A DNA stretch of 64,000 nucleotides, from contig JACDOX010000012.1 in assembly GCA_014549065.1 (NCBI GenBank), positions 8,162,751-8,226,750 of the forward strand, given 5' to 3'. The stretch's first letter is position 1, and the number at the start of each line of letters is the position of its first letter. The notes beneath the pieces are model-generated. The model saw only the letters and a list, made by a program, of their open reading frames with translations, was not told the DNA's origin and did not search any database. The stretch comes from Cardinalis cardinalis. Its lineage: Eukaryota; Chordata; Aves; Passeriformes; Cardinalidae. This document shows, piece after piece, positions 27,501 through 39,712 of the stretch. The position numbers and the translations under genes are program-made.

Positions 27501-30500
27501 GGAGTTTTAAGCAACTCAAGTTTTGGAAGAAGCAACAACTTTAAACTTGGGTCAGCCATCATGAACTTCTCTGAATTGTATTTAATTGCATTAAGTTTCT
27601 CCCAGAAATTGCAGCATTCTTTCATTATTTCCTGAAATTTAGTAATTATGGTTGCAGTGCTGGTATTTTAAGACACACAACAATAACCAGGCTGAAAATG
27701 TTTGATGAATCAAGTACTTCTCCGAGCTTATTCTTCACCATTGATTTGAAAATAGCATTTTGCTTTAGACATAAAATTGTAAGGATTTACTTCTGCATGT
27801 GTTGACCTGTAATAATGAATTAGAACATTTTCTGTTTACTCTATTCTGGAAGAGTTCTCTGTGTTCCTGGTTTTAGTTTCTCTTTTAATTTCTTTGTTTT
27901 GATGGGTTTTTTTCCTTCTGTGATTTGAATACAATATTACACAGCTTTTCAGTATGGTTTTCATAGCTTCTCATAACAACAAGAGAGACATTTCCTCCAT
28001 TGTGTTTGCTTCCAAATACATTTGAGTTGTTTCTTTTGCATAATTTTCTTGCAGAAGCAGGTTATTAAACTTCCATTGGGAGGAATACAGAAGATTAGTT
28101 TCTAGCTCTTCCTTTATGGATTTAGACACATGATCTTTCAGGAATGTATTGCCTACAGTTCAGTAATGTGTTCTACATAATATATATATGAGGGCAAATA
28201 CAGTCACTTTTTCATTTCCTAGGAATTTTATATTAAAATTAAAAAGAAATCTGGTTGGTTTTCTTCTTGCTTATGCTTTTTCCCCCCTGTGTTATTTCCA
28301 CTTTACACTGAAATACGTTTGGAATGAATAATAGTTGTCAATGACTGCCAGGATTACATTTTAGGTAGCAATTAGAAAAATTACACAAAGTGTTGAATTT
28401 ATCAGAAAAGAGAGTGGCTAGAGAATTCCTTCACTCCCTTAGAGGTGGGTTATAATATAGGGCAGCAGTACTCTATGCTCAAAACACTGTAAATTATTTT
28501 AGAGATGTCTTACTCAAATTCAATGAGAATTGTATGTAAACTTGCACCAACTTTGGCCTAAAGGGCTCACATTTAGCACACCAATGAGGTGGAAAAGACA
28601 AGCCAAAAAGAAATGAGAAAGAATGATCTTTCTTTTTCTTCCACCAGGAATTCAGATTCCAAATTGGAAGGTTTTATCAGTGGACATGTCTTTGTGATTT
28701 TTATGCATGCATTTTATATGAACAGAACACTTTCTTCTGTTCTTAGCAAAAAGACTCCATTTCTTTGTCTATTCCAGAGGAAAGAATATAAAGAAAATCC
28801 ATTGCCTCCTTTCACTCTGACACCTCCTCATTGTGCATTTAAAGACATGCAGCAGAATGGCATTTTGATGGCCTTGCTATGCAGAGCTGTTAATGATATA
28901 TAGACAGTGAAGAAGACTTTCTCTGTATGGAACAGAAATAGTAGACTAGAGAGAGAAACAGATGGAAGAGTAAAAGAATGCTTGGATCGCTGTCAGCAGA
29001 AGTGTTGTAGTTGGCTCCTTTCCTGGCCCTGAGGAAGCCCCAGTGCTGGGAGAGGCTCCTGCTGCCCAGCAGATGACATCAGCCCGATATGTTCCTGTGA
29101 TGAGCTGTGACTTCTGACTGTCACGCCGTGTCTCTCATGGGACAGCAGTGCTTTACACAGACACTGACGAACTTTGGACTTCAAAAGCAGCTTCAGACAA
29201 ACTGTTCTGACTTTTGAGCACAATGACAATTCTTAACTGAAAAAGACAGTAATAATTGCCCTAACAATTACCNCAGCAATGCCATGCAGGAATCTTTGCT
29301 CTTACTCCTCTTCATGTGAACAGTAACCTGCTTTCTGTTTCTGCACNTTTCACTGATTATAAGCTGGACGTCATCTTTTCTCAGAATCTCTCTCCTTCAC
29401 TCTCTCTCTCAGACAACTGTGACAAATTACAATCAAATCCTTTCTAAACTCCTGTTAAGTGGACAATTAAGAGAAAACAGTAAGGTTATGCTTTCATCCA
29501 AAAAGTTTCAGATAATACATGTATATCATAACCTGATCCATTGAATCTCAACATTAAGAATTAATCACTTATTGCAAAGAAAATTACCATATTATAAAGA
29601 TAACCTAAATATTTTCATTTAGGTGAATGTGTTGGGGAAATGAAACACCCTACACATACTTTNAATTAGTCATTGTGCTTGAGAAGAAACAAAATGGTTT
29701 TTTGCCTGAATAGTGTGTTTCTATGACACAAATTGATCATTATAATCTGAATTTTAAAAATTGCATTTATTCAAATGATCTAAGAACATAGATTCCTAAG
29801 TCTGAATCTTGTGCATCTTACACAATGAAAAAAATTGAAGGCAAATAAAATCCATTTCTGCTTATATTTTCAATTATATGACTTTCAAGTCATTGACATA
29901 ATAGAGATTTACAAATTTCTGAAACTGTTAATTATATCATAAATCATGCATTTCAGGAACTTTTAAAAAATGGGTTAGTTTTACTTGTCTGGGTTTTTTT
30001 TTCCTTAGTCCATTCAACATTGCAGTTGGCAAAATAAATTAAAAAATACCTTTTGCTGTGAAAAACCTGCAAAGTTTAGAAAATGCTTTGTATTACAGCT
30101 TGTGTATTTTACCCGCCAAACACCCAGAATTCCTCCAAAAACTGTTCATGTAATAAATAAACACACTTCCTGTGTGAGACTCAGGAAAAAGTGATCAATG
30201 CCAAGGTTTTTTTCTCCATTAAACAAANCAGGTTTATATAATAAAGAGATAAATAGGAAGAGGAGAAAAAAGTGAAAGAAAGGNGATAAATAAGGGGAAA
30301 ATGCACTAAGCAGAAAGAGAAATAAATAAACAAAAATCTTCCTTTTCCAAATGCCATCAAGAAAAATAACATTTTATTTGGTTGGTGTTCTTTGATATTG
30401 CTCGAAAGCTGAAGGAATGATATTTTTAAAAATATAGTAAAGGTCTTAAAGAGGGAGGAAATCCTGGAAAAAGACTTCCAGGCACATGTACNCACCCTTC

Positions 30501-30839
30501 CCATAACCCAAAAATAAAACTGTTTGTTTAGTATGATTTAATGCAACATTAACACTTGCAATTTCACTAAGCAACCTCTTCCCTTCCTGACATCTGGTAC
30601 CTGTCAGAGAAAGATATTTAATTGGTTTCAAACAATTTGTCACTGATAAATTCATGTAGTTTGATTCCTTGGGTGTGTGTGGGTAGCTTCTGTTAATCTA
30701 GCCAGCCTTAAATTTTGCCCTGAGGACAAGATGTTATGAAATACTCCATGCTGGAAACAAAGTTCATCAAGATCAAGGCTTCACTACTAATATTTCAAGT
30801 TACTTTTTTTTTTCCCTAAATATCCCATTGAACTTTTAA

Positions 30840-31330
30840 ATGTTTCTCAGGCAGCGCAATCGGAATCAATTTCCATGTAAATGGAATTAATTCAAACACA
30901 TCCTTCTTGTCCTAGTATTTTTGGAAAGCACAAAACTTCTTCCTTAGTAAATTGGCAAAACAAAGAAATGCAAAAAATAAGTATCCTGTGATGAATTAAG
31001 AACTTTGGAGTTGTGTAATATATTTACATTAGCACAGGCCAAATGGAAAGGAAATATACAGGATGTGCATTTTCATGCAACATTAATATTGGAGGTGTCA
31101 GTCCGGATGAGCTGATTTTGTAGATGTTGTTCACAGTTACTGTGATGACATTGTGTATTTTCCCATTAGTTCATTCCACATCTTTCTAGTGTGTATATTA
31201 TTGTACACATGATTTAACAAAAAAGCAAAACAAAACAAAACAACCTGAGATTTTTGAGTTGAGATTGCTTCTATTGCACGTCTTCATAGCTATGTGAAAA
31301 TTAATGAAGCATTTGGAACTGCTGGTGTTA
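30840..31330. other. Possible conserved non-coding element (unverified)
   Basis: The stretch has CpGs unusual for the local AT-rich background (GCGCAATCGG near 30854, TCCGGATG near 31102). It also has homeodomain-like TAATT words and two compact inverted repeats: TTCCAT-GTAA-ATGGAA at 30871-30886 and a 7+1+7 palindrome (TCACAGT/ACTGTGA) at 31131-31145. No coding frame fits. Conserved regulatory elements often look like this, but the call is from composition only. Confidence 0.25.
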
Positions 31331-34300
31331 ATTCAAATGAGGTTTTGCTATGGTTCTTCTTTTCACTTCAGAAACAAGAGCCAAGTAAAACAGATTATGC
31401 ATTCTGAATGAAGAGGATATGATCTGACACAGAGGAGATGTACACAGTGTTTGCACTCTGTAAGGATAGATAAGAAACTAAAGAGACTTCATCTGTAATA
31501 CTTCAGGAAAATGAGCATCAATTCCTAAGCACACTACAGNTTTTTGTTTTGGAATGCTTCTTAAAGACTTAAGACCCCATTTTTTTTTCAGCTGATCACT
31601 GCAAAACTTGCATTTATTAAGAAAGCCCAAAATCACTAAATCAAATAAGAGTGTTGTCATAAGCACACTAAATTATCAAGCCATGCTCAGGTGATATTGT
31701 CTGCAGTTTGACAGTCAACTTGTGAAAATCTATGAGTACTTAAAAATAATGCATGCAAGCTAACAAAAGGTTATTTCAATTTACCATAACAGAACCTCTC
31801 CGTAGCAGGACCAATTAAAATAATCACACTTTCTTAGACTAAGACTTAGACTATNTTGTCTGGGGTTTTAAAAATAAAATTGCACTAACTTTATGACAAG
31901 AGTCTCATCTCTATGTATTTCAAGTGACAACAGCAGTACCTCTTTATTATCTGGTGGGAAAAATGGGAAATAGTGAAGAGAATCAGAATATGCAAGGATT
32001 ATGCAAGATAAAGGCTGGTTGACTTGGGTTTATTTATTTAATATAGAGAAAAAATTATTATCTTCTTCCAATATAACGTCCATTTTTCAAATGTTCCCCA
32101 TTGCCTTCCAGCTGATTATTTATTTAAAAGACACTATGAAGGAGGGATCTGTCCTGTTGTATGATTCTAATGTTCTGTATATTGCATTTATCCAAAGATT
32201 TTGTATAATAACTATCAAAGCTATCACCAAGAATTTATGTCAGTTAAATTATATCTACAAAGCCATATATAAAAATCATCTTTTAATAAAGAAAGAACCC
32301 CTAAACATAAATGCCTCTACTATGATAAATATGACTGAGTCCTCACTGTGAAATTACTTCTTCAGTTACACTGTCTTCCTTGTAATTTTGACCCCAGCAT
32401 CNCTTAAGAAGACAGAGACTCCATTGAAATTTTCCACTAATAGTTAAATAACCCTCAGTAAGGAAATAGTTACATTAGGCAAGGCAGCAAAAAGGAAGGA
32501 AACTGGAAGAAACAGGAAAGGGAAAATGTGATAGCTGAACTGAACATATAAGATTTGTGACAATGTTGACTTAACAAAATGATAGCTCTAAAAGTAGGAC
32601 CTTCAAAAAAGGGAAAAATCCATGGAATATCCACTGAGAGGATAGGGACAGGAAAAGAGAAGGCACACAGTAGCAATCAAATAATCTGCTAATGGTATAG
32701 AGGATTAGCTGTATGTCTATCAGGGAATAGTCTTGTTGTCTCTATGCAAATGAGAGAAGTCAGAGTTGAGTATATAGGAAATAAATGAATGGCTGTGGGT
32801 CACTAACTGCACATTTTTCTGTCCCCTGAATGTGTGCAAACATTCCTGTGCATTACTGGTGCCTCAGGAGCAAGGTACTCTCTGCCACACTGGAGTTATC
32901 TCTGTCGCTCAAACCTGGTAGCTGTAACCAGAGACATCCCCCTGCTGCCAACCCCCAATTTATATTTACTGATAAATATAATATCTATCAGTCAAATATC
33001 CCTATCAGAAAAGGGCCCAAAAGCTATAAAGTAGATCTGGGACACTATGCAAAAATTCTGAGAAGGCAGAAGAAGATAATTTCAGAAAAAATCATGGTGA
33101 TTTTTTCAGCATAAAAAAATTACCTTTTGACGAAGATTTTCCTAGAGTTAGATTATTTAGAGACCTTATCTAACAAATGCCAAGTGAACATTCTAAAAAG
33201 GCATATTCAGAACAAAATGATGTTACATTTAGATGGAAACACTTGTATCTAGTTTAACCACTAATGAAACAATGAAAAAGAAGCGTAACACCATAACTAA
33301 TTCCATGTAGAATGTTTTTAAACTGATCAAATTCAGCTCTTTCAAAAGACTTATTTCAAAGTTAGAAATTACCTCAGAAGCACTTTAATGAGATGGAGAG
33401 ATATTTTAATTCTGTGCTTGGGGTAGAGAAGGGAGACTGAAGCATTCTCTAACTTTTTGCAGGAAGTCTGTCACACATGAAAGGACAGTGACTCAGCGCA
33501 CTCATCTCCATCTGCACGAGAAACTCTCCACCTCCAGGCATTCTCTCACCATTCAGATAGGAAAAAAAAAAGGTCGCACTTACCTCAGAAAGTAGATTTT
33601 TATCCAGAAAGCAAGGAAGGTGTAGCATTTGGGAAATAGATAATTTTTGCAAATGAGATCCACCAGCCTAATACCTTATTAATTCAAAACCCAGAAATCC
33701 AAATGGACNTGTTAGGCTTCCACTGCTTCTCTATTGGGCAGATCTTAGCTAACTGGAGACTGTGGGGTATATATCTNGATATAGAAATTATTGCAATTGT
33801 CATTCAAGTAGTCCAGGCAATTTCAGATTTTATAGGTTCCATTTCTCAGTTTTTAATTCCGTTCTCATTTTACTGTTTTTTTCTTTCTGTGTTAGTCATG
33901 AACATCTTTGCTTTACCTTCCACACTTACCAAAGAAATGAATGTTGTAGAAGAAAAGTTAAATTAATTCTTTGAACACTGTGGAGAAACTGAAAGAGTGT
34001 CTTTTTTTTATGGTAAAGACAGTAAAGGATCTGTGTGAAAACCAAATAAAAGATAAGTTCACTGTTTATATATGCAAATGACCNACACGTGAAAGTGGAA
34101 AAATAACCTTCACAAAGTGACAATATGATAGCTTTTCAGATGAACTCTTATCACTCCAGATATTTTGGATTTTTTTGCAGATAAGTATATCTGTCTGCAT
34201 ATTGCAAAAACATGAGCTGGATGGTCACAGCCATCAGAGAACCAAAATGACTTTTAGGAAGCACACAAAGAATTAAATAGGAAACGTCCCTCTAAGAACT

Positions 34301-36471
34301 ATTTAAACCCATGNTGTCCTTGTGTCTCCAATTGTATGTGCAGCTGCCAATTTAANCTGAAAAAGAATTGCATGAGGTGGTGATGACCAGAGGTACGGAA
34401 TAACCTTCTTACAACAAAAAAGAGGTGAGTTTACAACCTGCAAAAAAACCCCAAAATGATAACTGAGGGGAGTTATGGTACACGTGTATAAACCATGAAT
34501 TAGATAAAAAAGGTCATAAGTGAAAGTTCTGTTCAGTGCTTCTTACAACATGAAATGCAGAAATATAAATGAAGGGATCAAATTCTGGAAGAAATATTGT
34601 CACAAGCANTATCCTGTACTGGTACTTGCACAATACCAAACCAGCTTACTGTGACATTTAATGCTGAAGGAGTCTGTTAAATTCATAAAAATAATGTCTG
34701 TCAATCTCCGATATGGGAACTCACTGAACCATAACTTGATTCAGGCATGAAGCCAGAGCAGAAGAAGGTAAAGGAAAGGNGATGTATTTGGCATATCTTA
34801 TTGCACTTTTTTCTCTTTTTGACTACCTTCAGAAGTATTAGTATAGATACTCTTTTACCGTAGTTCAAAATATAGTTCTTATTCATTTTAGCAGGTTTCT
34901 TTTTTCATTTCTGCCTCTTTTTTTTCCCCCTTTTTTACTACAATTTTTCCTCTGTCAATGAGCCAGCCTCACTTCCTCCTGAATGCAAGCAGAACTAGTT
35001 TTTCTATGCAGCAGTTTTGCTATATTAAAAAGCATTTTACATCTACAAAGAAAGTNGATAATATTTTGCTCCCATAACTTCATTTTTAAAAAATAGAATT
35101 ANGGAATAACTAAATGAAATAAAGCACTACATGTGAAATACTTTAGTAAATCTCTTGATGAAGTGAAAATTTAAGTCTTACCTGAAAAATTAATTCAAAT
35201 CACTTTGAATACAGAGACACATATTATTTTGACTAAAAGCTGTGTAGAAGATCATAAACGAAGTTTAATGTTAAAGATTAAAATATTCAATTAGAAAGAA
35301 ATGTCTCACCTTAGATTAAATATTTCTTATTTTCTTTGCTAATGATTTGAATAAAAGGGAAAAAAACAGCTTGTTGATGACATTCAAGCACTGGAATAAA
35401 AATCAGAAGTACAGAAAACACAGAGGAAGAGAACAGAATAACATCCAGTAAACAACAAGGAAATCTATTTTATAAGCAGACAATTTAACTTCTTCTGTTT
35501 GTGGAAATCATAGAAGACAGGTTGTGAAACACATGAAAAGAGGTCAATACTCCTCCCCCAAAACTGTATAAAAATAGTCCATGAATTAATTGGAGCACTG
35601 AATTTTGTTCAATATTCCAGAATTTTGGAGAAGAAGATTGCATTTTACTGTGATGAACTANTCCAACAGCTTGAAGAAGCACCCATGATAATTTGAGTGA
35701 CAATGAAGAGAATGAAGAATGCCAGGTACAGGTGTAAACAGGTTCCTCCACACTTGAAATATGTGTGCTTATGACAAATCAGGCAAGCTGGTGAGAGTTT
35801 CTTGTGCANCATGGGTGAGACAGAGGTCATACCAGAGGTCATACTCCTCTATGCTGAGTAGGTTTTTCTATGTCAAGCTTAATTTCAAGGCAGACACAGC
35901 TGTTTTGAAGCTCATGCAATACACACTCNCTTTGGTTTATTTCTTCAAGAGGCAACCTGAAAATCAGAAACAATAATAGAATGAGAAAAAAATAGATAGC
36001 TGTCCCATTGAAGCAAAGGTTTCTGGCTACTCAGAGACTTGTATCATGCATGAGACCTGATAAGATTTGCATTATTTGAGGTGAGAATGAGTGGAAAATG
36101 TGNTATTCTGCTCTACATGGATGATTATAAAAGAAACTCTATGGTATGTACACTTAAGGAACTCTGCAGGCAGGGGAATAGTTAGATGAACACTGAACAA
36201 GAACACCATTTCTTATCAGTGCAGAGGTGACAGGTCAGTGATCCTGGATAGTGTGTGCTTTTCTTTAGGATACAGAACATTCTGTTGCCACAACAAGAAA
36301 ATTTTACTTCAGAGAACCATGTAGCATGGCAAATAACTAAGCTTAATTTAATAGAATAGTGGATTGCATGATCACAGAAATGGTGCATTATCATGCCATA
36401 TTTCAGTTACCTCATCCTCAGCTTTCTGTCCTGTCTTGCCCTCCATGTCCCATTTTTCATCATTCTTGGCC

Positions 36472-36497
36472 TTTTTTTTTTTTTTTTTTTTTTTTTT
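36472..36497. repeat. T26 homopolymer
   Basis: An uninterrupted run of 26 T is the longest homopolymer noticed in the window. It could be the poly-A tail of a minus-strand retrocopy, but nothing on its plus-strand right side resembles a gene copy. It is therefore listed as a simple repeat. Confidence 0.9.
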
Positions 36498-37363
36498 GTC
36501 TGTTCCTTTTCCTTTCTTTATTTCTCACTTTAGTTCATTCTGTATTCATTTGTTAATTTTCCATCCTTTCACCCTTATCAAAATAGGCAAGGGGAAAAAA
36601 ATTTTTAAAAGGAGGGGGTGGGGAAACCCTCTGGTGTTGATGGCAGCCAGTGACTTGTCCTTTTGACCTGATAAGCTTAGAAAAGCTGGACAGGAAAATA
36701 CAGCATTTATCATTTGTCCTAAACTTCTTGCCTTCCAGGAGATAACTTCTGAATTCCTTCTGAGAATGCCACACAGTTATAGACACTTTCCCTCCATGAT
36801 ATCATCCTAAACCTTAAACATTTTTTCATCCCTTTAGAACAGTCTGTGTAACATTCCTTGAGAAATCCAACAATTTAAGTGGCATAACTAAAATCAGGAT
36901 TTATTAATAAATTTAATCAGATTCAAATAAGACAAAATTTGCATATTATAGCATGTATAGTACTTAGAGAAATTTAAACCAGAAAATATCTGACTTGTTA
37001 CATCATCATGTGATTTTAGACTGCTTTTCATCTCTTTGACACTTTTGCCTAGCCAGTCAGTCAGAGAAATAATCTTCTTGCTTTCAGATACCTGGAATAC
37101 TATTTTTCTCCTCTTTGACTCAAATCTTTTAAAACCTTTNGGTTAGCCAGCTCATTTTTAAACACCAACAACCTGCTCTGTTCAAACAAGGCCTAAGTAT
37201 TACCCATTATGCCTCTCCCATTGCTTCTACTTACCCTGCTAGTCTGTGCTAAAAAATGAAAAAAAGTTTTCATTTTCTTGTTTCACCTTCATATTTTAAC
37301 ATTGCAAGCAAAAATCCCTCTCTCCAATAACATCTGCCCTTGGTGCTGGCCCTAATGTTTATG

Positions 37364-37424
37364 ATTTTGCATGTTAATTGTCTTGGCAGGAGGTTACCAC
37401 ATTTTGCATGTTAATTGTCTTGGC
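37364..37424. repeat. Perfect 24-bp direct repeat, period 37
   Basis: The same 24 bases (beginning ATTTTGCATGTTAATTG and ending TCTTGGC) occur at 37364-37387 and 37401-37424, separated by 13 bases. The copies are identical, so the duplication is recent or constrained. Each contains ATTTTGCAT and a TTAAT core, so any octamer- or homeobox-like site is doubled. Confidence 0.9.
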
Positions 37425-37869
37425 TTTTAAGGATGCAGAGTTTATGTAATTATTATAATTTATTCTTGGATTTAATTCCTGTCTGTCACATATGACTCAT
37501 GAATGGATTAACTCCTCTGTCACACTTCCTTTCTGTCAGAGAGAGACACAGAGAAGAAAAGATTTTAGAAGACATGAGCTAGGAAACGGAATATTTGATA
37601 AATTCTGACCTCCTGCAAGAAGGAAAGTTCCATTAAACTACTTAACACATCAGCTCTTATCCTGTACTATTGCTGAATTAGACTACCAAATTAATTTTAT
37701 AGTAGTAAGTAATGGCAATGCTGGCGACATTTGATCATGCAAAGACATTTTTCTTTAAAATCTTTAAGTTAAATAGAGAAATTTATTGGCACCTAAGTGN
37801 ATTTAGCATTTTATTTCCAGTACTCAAACACATGTAAAAATGCAGTACTTTTCTGTGATCTTGCTGATA

Positions 37870-37922
37870 AAATAATATTTTCCCAAATAATATTATCAAA
37901 TATTATTTTCTCAAATAATATT
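37870..37922. repeat. AT-rich direct and inverted repeat cluster
   Basis: AAATAATATT occurs at 37870, 37885 and 37913, and its reverse complement AATATTATTT lies at 37899-37908. The arms can pair in several ways. This looks like slippage-prone low-complexity DNA. Confidence 0.8.
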
Positions 37923-38349
37923 AATAATCTACTGCAAAAATAGCATGTTATTAATTAGAAATTTCACTATGGAAACGTAGAAGGTAAATGTCCACCATTA
38001 AAAAAAATTGAGGTGTAATAAGTATCCGTGATTTTTGTGATGTGAACAGTGTAGAAGATTAGAAGAAATACAGTTATTACATCTTCAGTAAGCAATTCTC
38101 CATCGTGTAAAAATGTTGCTGCATGGAGTCACTGCAGTAGCCATGTCAGAGACCTCCAGCCAGACACACCTTCTGATGGCAGATGTTGCTCTTCAGGACT
38201 CAGGTTGACAGGAGGCCCTGATGNCTCTCCATGAGACCAGGGCTGACAGACATTCCTTTTGCAGAAGATATTTTGCTGTCAATGAGCTGTGTCTGCTGGT
38301 GAAGGATATGGGAGGAAGTGGACAATCTGTGCAGTATTCTTGATAATGA

Positions 38350-39712
38350 GTGAGATTGATATGTTGTTCTCATAAAAGGCTCCAGTCTCTGGAGTCTCGA
38401 ACTTCCACTGCAGTGGAGACGCAAGTCATTGGTCACAGTCACCATGGCTTTATTAGTGGAACATCATGCTTGTCAAACCTGATTTCCTTTTGGGACAGGG
38501 TAACCCACCCTGTTGATCAAGGGAAGTCAGTTGATGTGATCTTCTTGTTTTTCAGTTAAGCTTTTGATACTGTCTCTCACAAAATTCTTCTGGNCAGAAC
38601 GTNCAGCACACAGCTGGATAAANGCATCATGCAATGNGTGCATGATGGCTCACTGGCTGGCAACTGGCTCACAGGTTGGGCACAAAGGGTTATAGTGAAT
38701 GGGGTGACATCAGACCAGGGACCCGTCACTAGTGGGGTTCCGCAGGGCTCCACCTTAGAGCCTGTGCTCTTCAACATCTTTATGAATTACTTGGATACAG
38801 GACTTGAAGGGATACTACTTAAGTCTGCTGATGCTGATAAATTGGGAGGAGCTGTNGACTCCCTCAGANGGAGACCCTGCAGAGACCTCGATAAATCAGA
38901 GGGCTGGTCAATTACCAACCATATGAGATTAAAGAAGGGAAAAGTGCCGGATTCTGCACCTGGGATGGGGCAACCCAGGATGTACAGATGAAGTGGGAAA
39001 TGAAAAAGGTGAGAAGCAGTGCAGGGTTAAGGGACCTGGGAACCCAGTCCATGGCAAGTTGAATGTGAGCCAGCAGTGCCCNGGCAGCCAGGAGGAGCAG
39101 CCCTGTCCTGGGGGNCATCAGGCACAGCATCACAAGCCGGGCAAGGAGGGNATTGTCCCACTCTGCTCTGCACTGGGGCAGCCTCACCTCGAGTCCTGGC
39201 AGCAGTTTTGGGCACCACAATATAAAAAATAGAAAGCTATTAATGGGCACCACAGGAGGACAATGAAGATGGTGAAGGGACTCGAGGGGAAGTTGAATGA
39301 GGAGAGGCTGTGGTCACTTGGTCTGTGCAGCCTGGAAAAGAGGAGACTGAGAGGAGATCTCACTGAAATCTTCAACTTCCTCATGAGGGGAAAAGGAGGG
39401 TTAGGCACTGATCTCTTCTCAGGGGTGACAAATGACAGGAGCCAAGAGAATGGCATCAAGCTGTGGCAGGGGAGGTTTAGGTTNGATNTTAGAAAAAGGT
39501 TTTAAATCCAGAACGTGGTTGGCCACTGGAACAGGCTCCCCAAGGAAGTGGTCTCAACACCAAGCCTGAAAGAGCTCAAGGAGCATTTTGACAACACTGT
39601 GAGGCACATGGTGTGGCTCTTGGTTCTGTTCTGTGCAGGGCCAGGAGCTGGAATTGGAGATGGTTGTGGGTCCTTTCAAACTCAGGATATTCTATCATTC
39701 TGCAATTCTATA
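38350..39712 (+). mobile_element. CR1-type LINE, 5'-truncated and decayed
   Basis: This is a non-LTR retrotransposon fragment of the CR1 clade, covering most of the reverse transcriptase domain and the following region to the 3' end. Conserved blocks appear in order: HGFISG near 38440, AFDTVSH at 38560-38580, TSGVPQGS near 38730-38753, KLNVSQQC near 39054, PHLE and FWAPQYKK near 39181-39230, LEKRRLRGDL near 39333, and HWNRLPKEVV near 39523. It ends in a worn ATTCTATCATTCTGCAATTCTATA tract around 39690-39712, the type of short 3' repeat that CR1 carries. CR1 insertions are usually 5'-truncated, which fits the missing upstream endonuclease. The left boundary is uncertain, because 38100-38350 could not be matched. 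Eleven ambiguous bases fall between 38584 and 39488. Confidence 0.85.
38395..39690 (+). pseudogene. Broken CR1 reverse transcriptase coding region
   Basis: In an intact copy this region would make the reverse transcriptase that copies CR1 RNA at the target site. The frame starting at 38350 stays open to about 38940 except for one TAA at 38557-38559, directly before the AFDTVSH block that holds the first catalytic aspartate. The second catalytic motif, FADD in CR1 enzymes, reads SADA at 38824-38835, so the aspartate pair is lost. Further on, the recognisable blocks change frame (38993-39232, then 39263-39505, then 39515 onward), showing several small insertions or deletions. Ambiguous bases may hide or create some changes. 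The enzyme cannot be functional, and there is no neighbouring partner ORF1. Confidence 0.85.

Larger units (their letters stand above)
19856..38349. other. Non-coding sequence, no gene recognised
   Basis: About 18.5 kb of mostly AT-rich sequence without a supported gene. The longest open frame of the whole window lies at 25642-26118 on the plus strand (158 codons) but crosses an ambiguous base and has no recognisable domain. Low-complexity patches include an AT-rich stretch at 20475-20525, an (AAAAC)n patch at 31225-31242 and a T/C tract at 34917-34936. A few stretches such as 22850-22930, 27310-27660 and 30840-31330 have a mixed, motif-dense composition like that of conserved non-coding elements, but that cannot be judged without alignment. 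The last 250 bases (about 38100-38349) could be an unrecognised upstream part of the CR1 that follows. Confidence 0.6.

Noticed and set aside
28589..28903. Open frame of 104 codons on the plus strand
   Set aside because: No known motif, no supporting transcription signals, and composition like the flanking non-coding DNA.
32001..32351. Open frame of 116 codons on the plus strand
   Set aside because: The translation is rich in I, N, K and L, as expected from AT-rich DNA, with no domain or flanking splice sites.
36472..36497. T26 run as the tail of a minus-strand processed pseudogene
   Set aside because: The sequence to its right, where a retrocopy body would lie, resembles no gene and shows no flanking duplication.
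37364..37424. Direct repeat as the start of a CRISPR-like array
   Set aside because: Only two copies with one 13-bp spacer in vertebrate DNA; a local duplication explains it.
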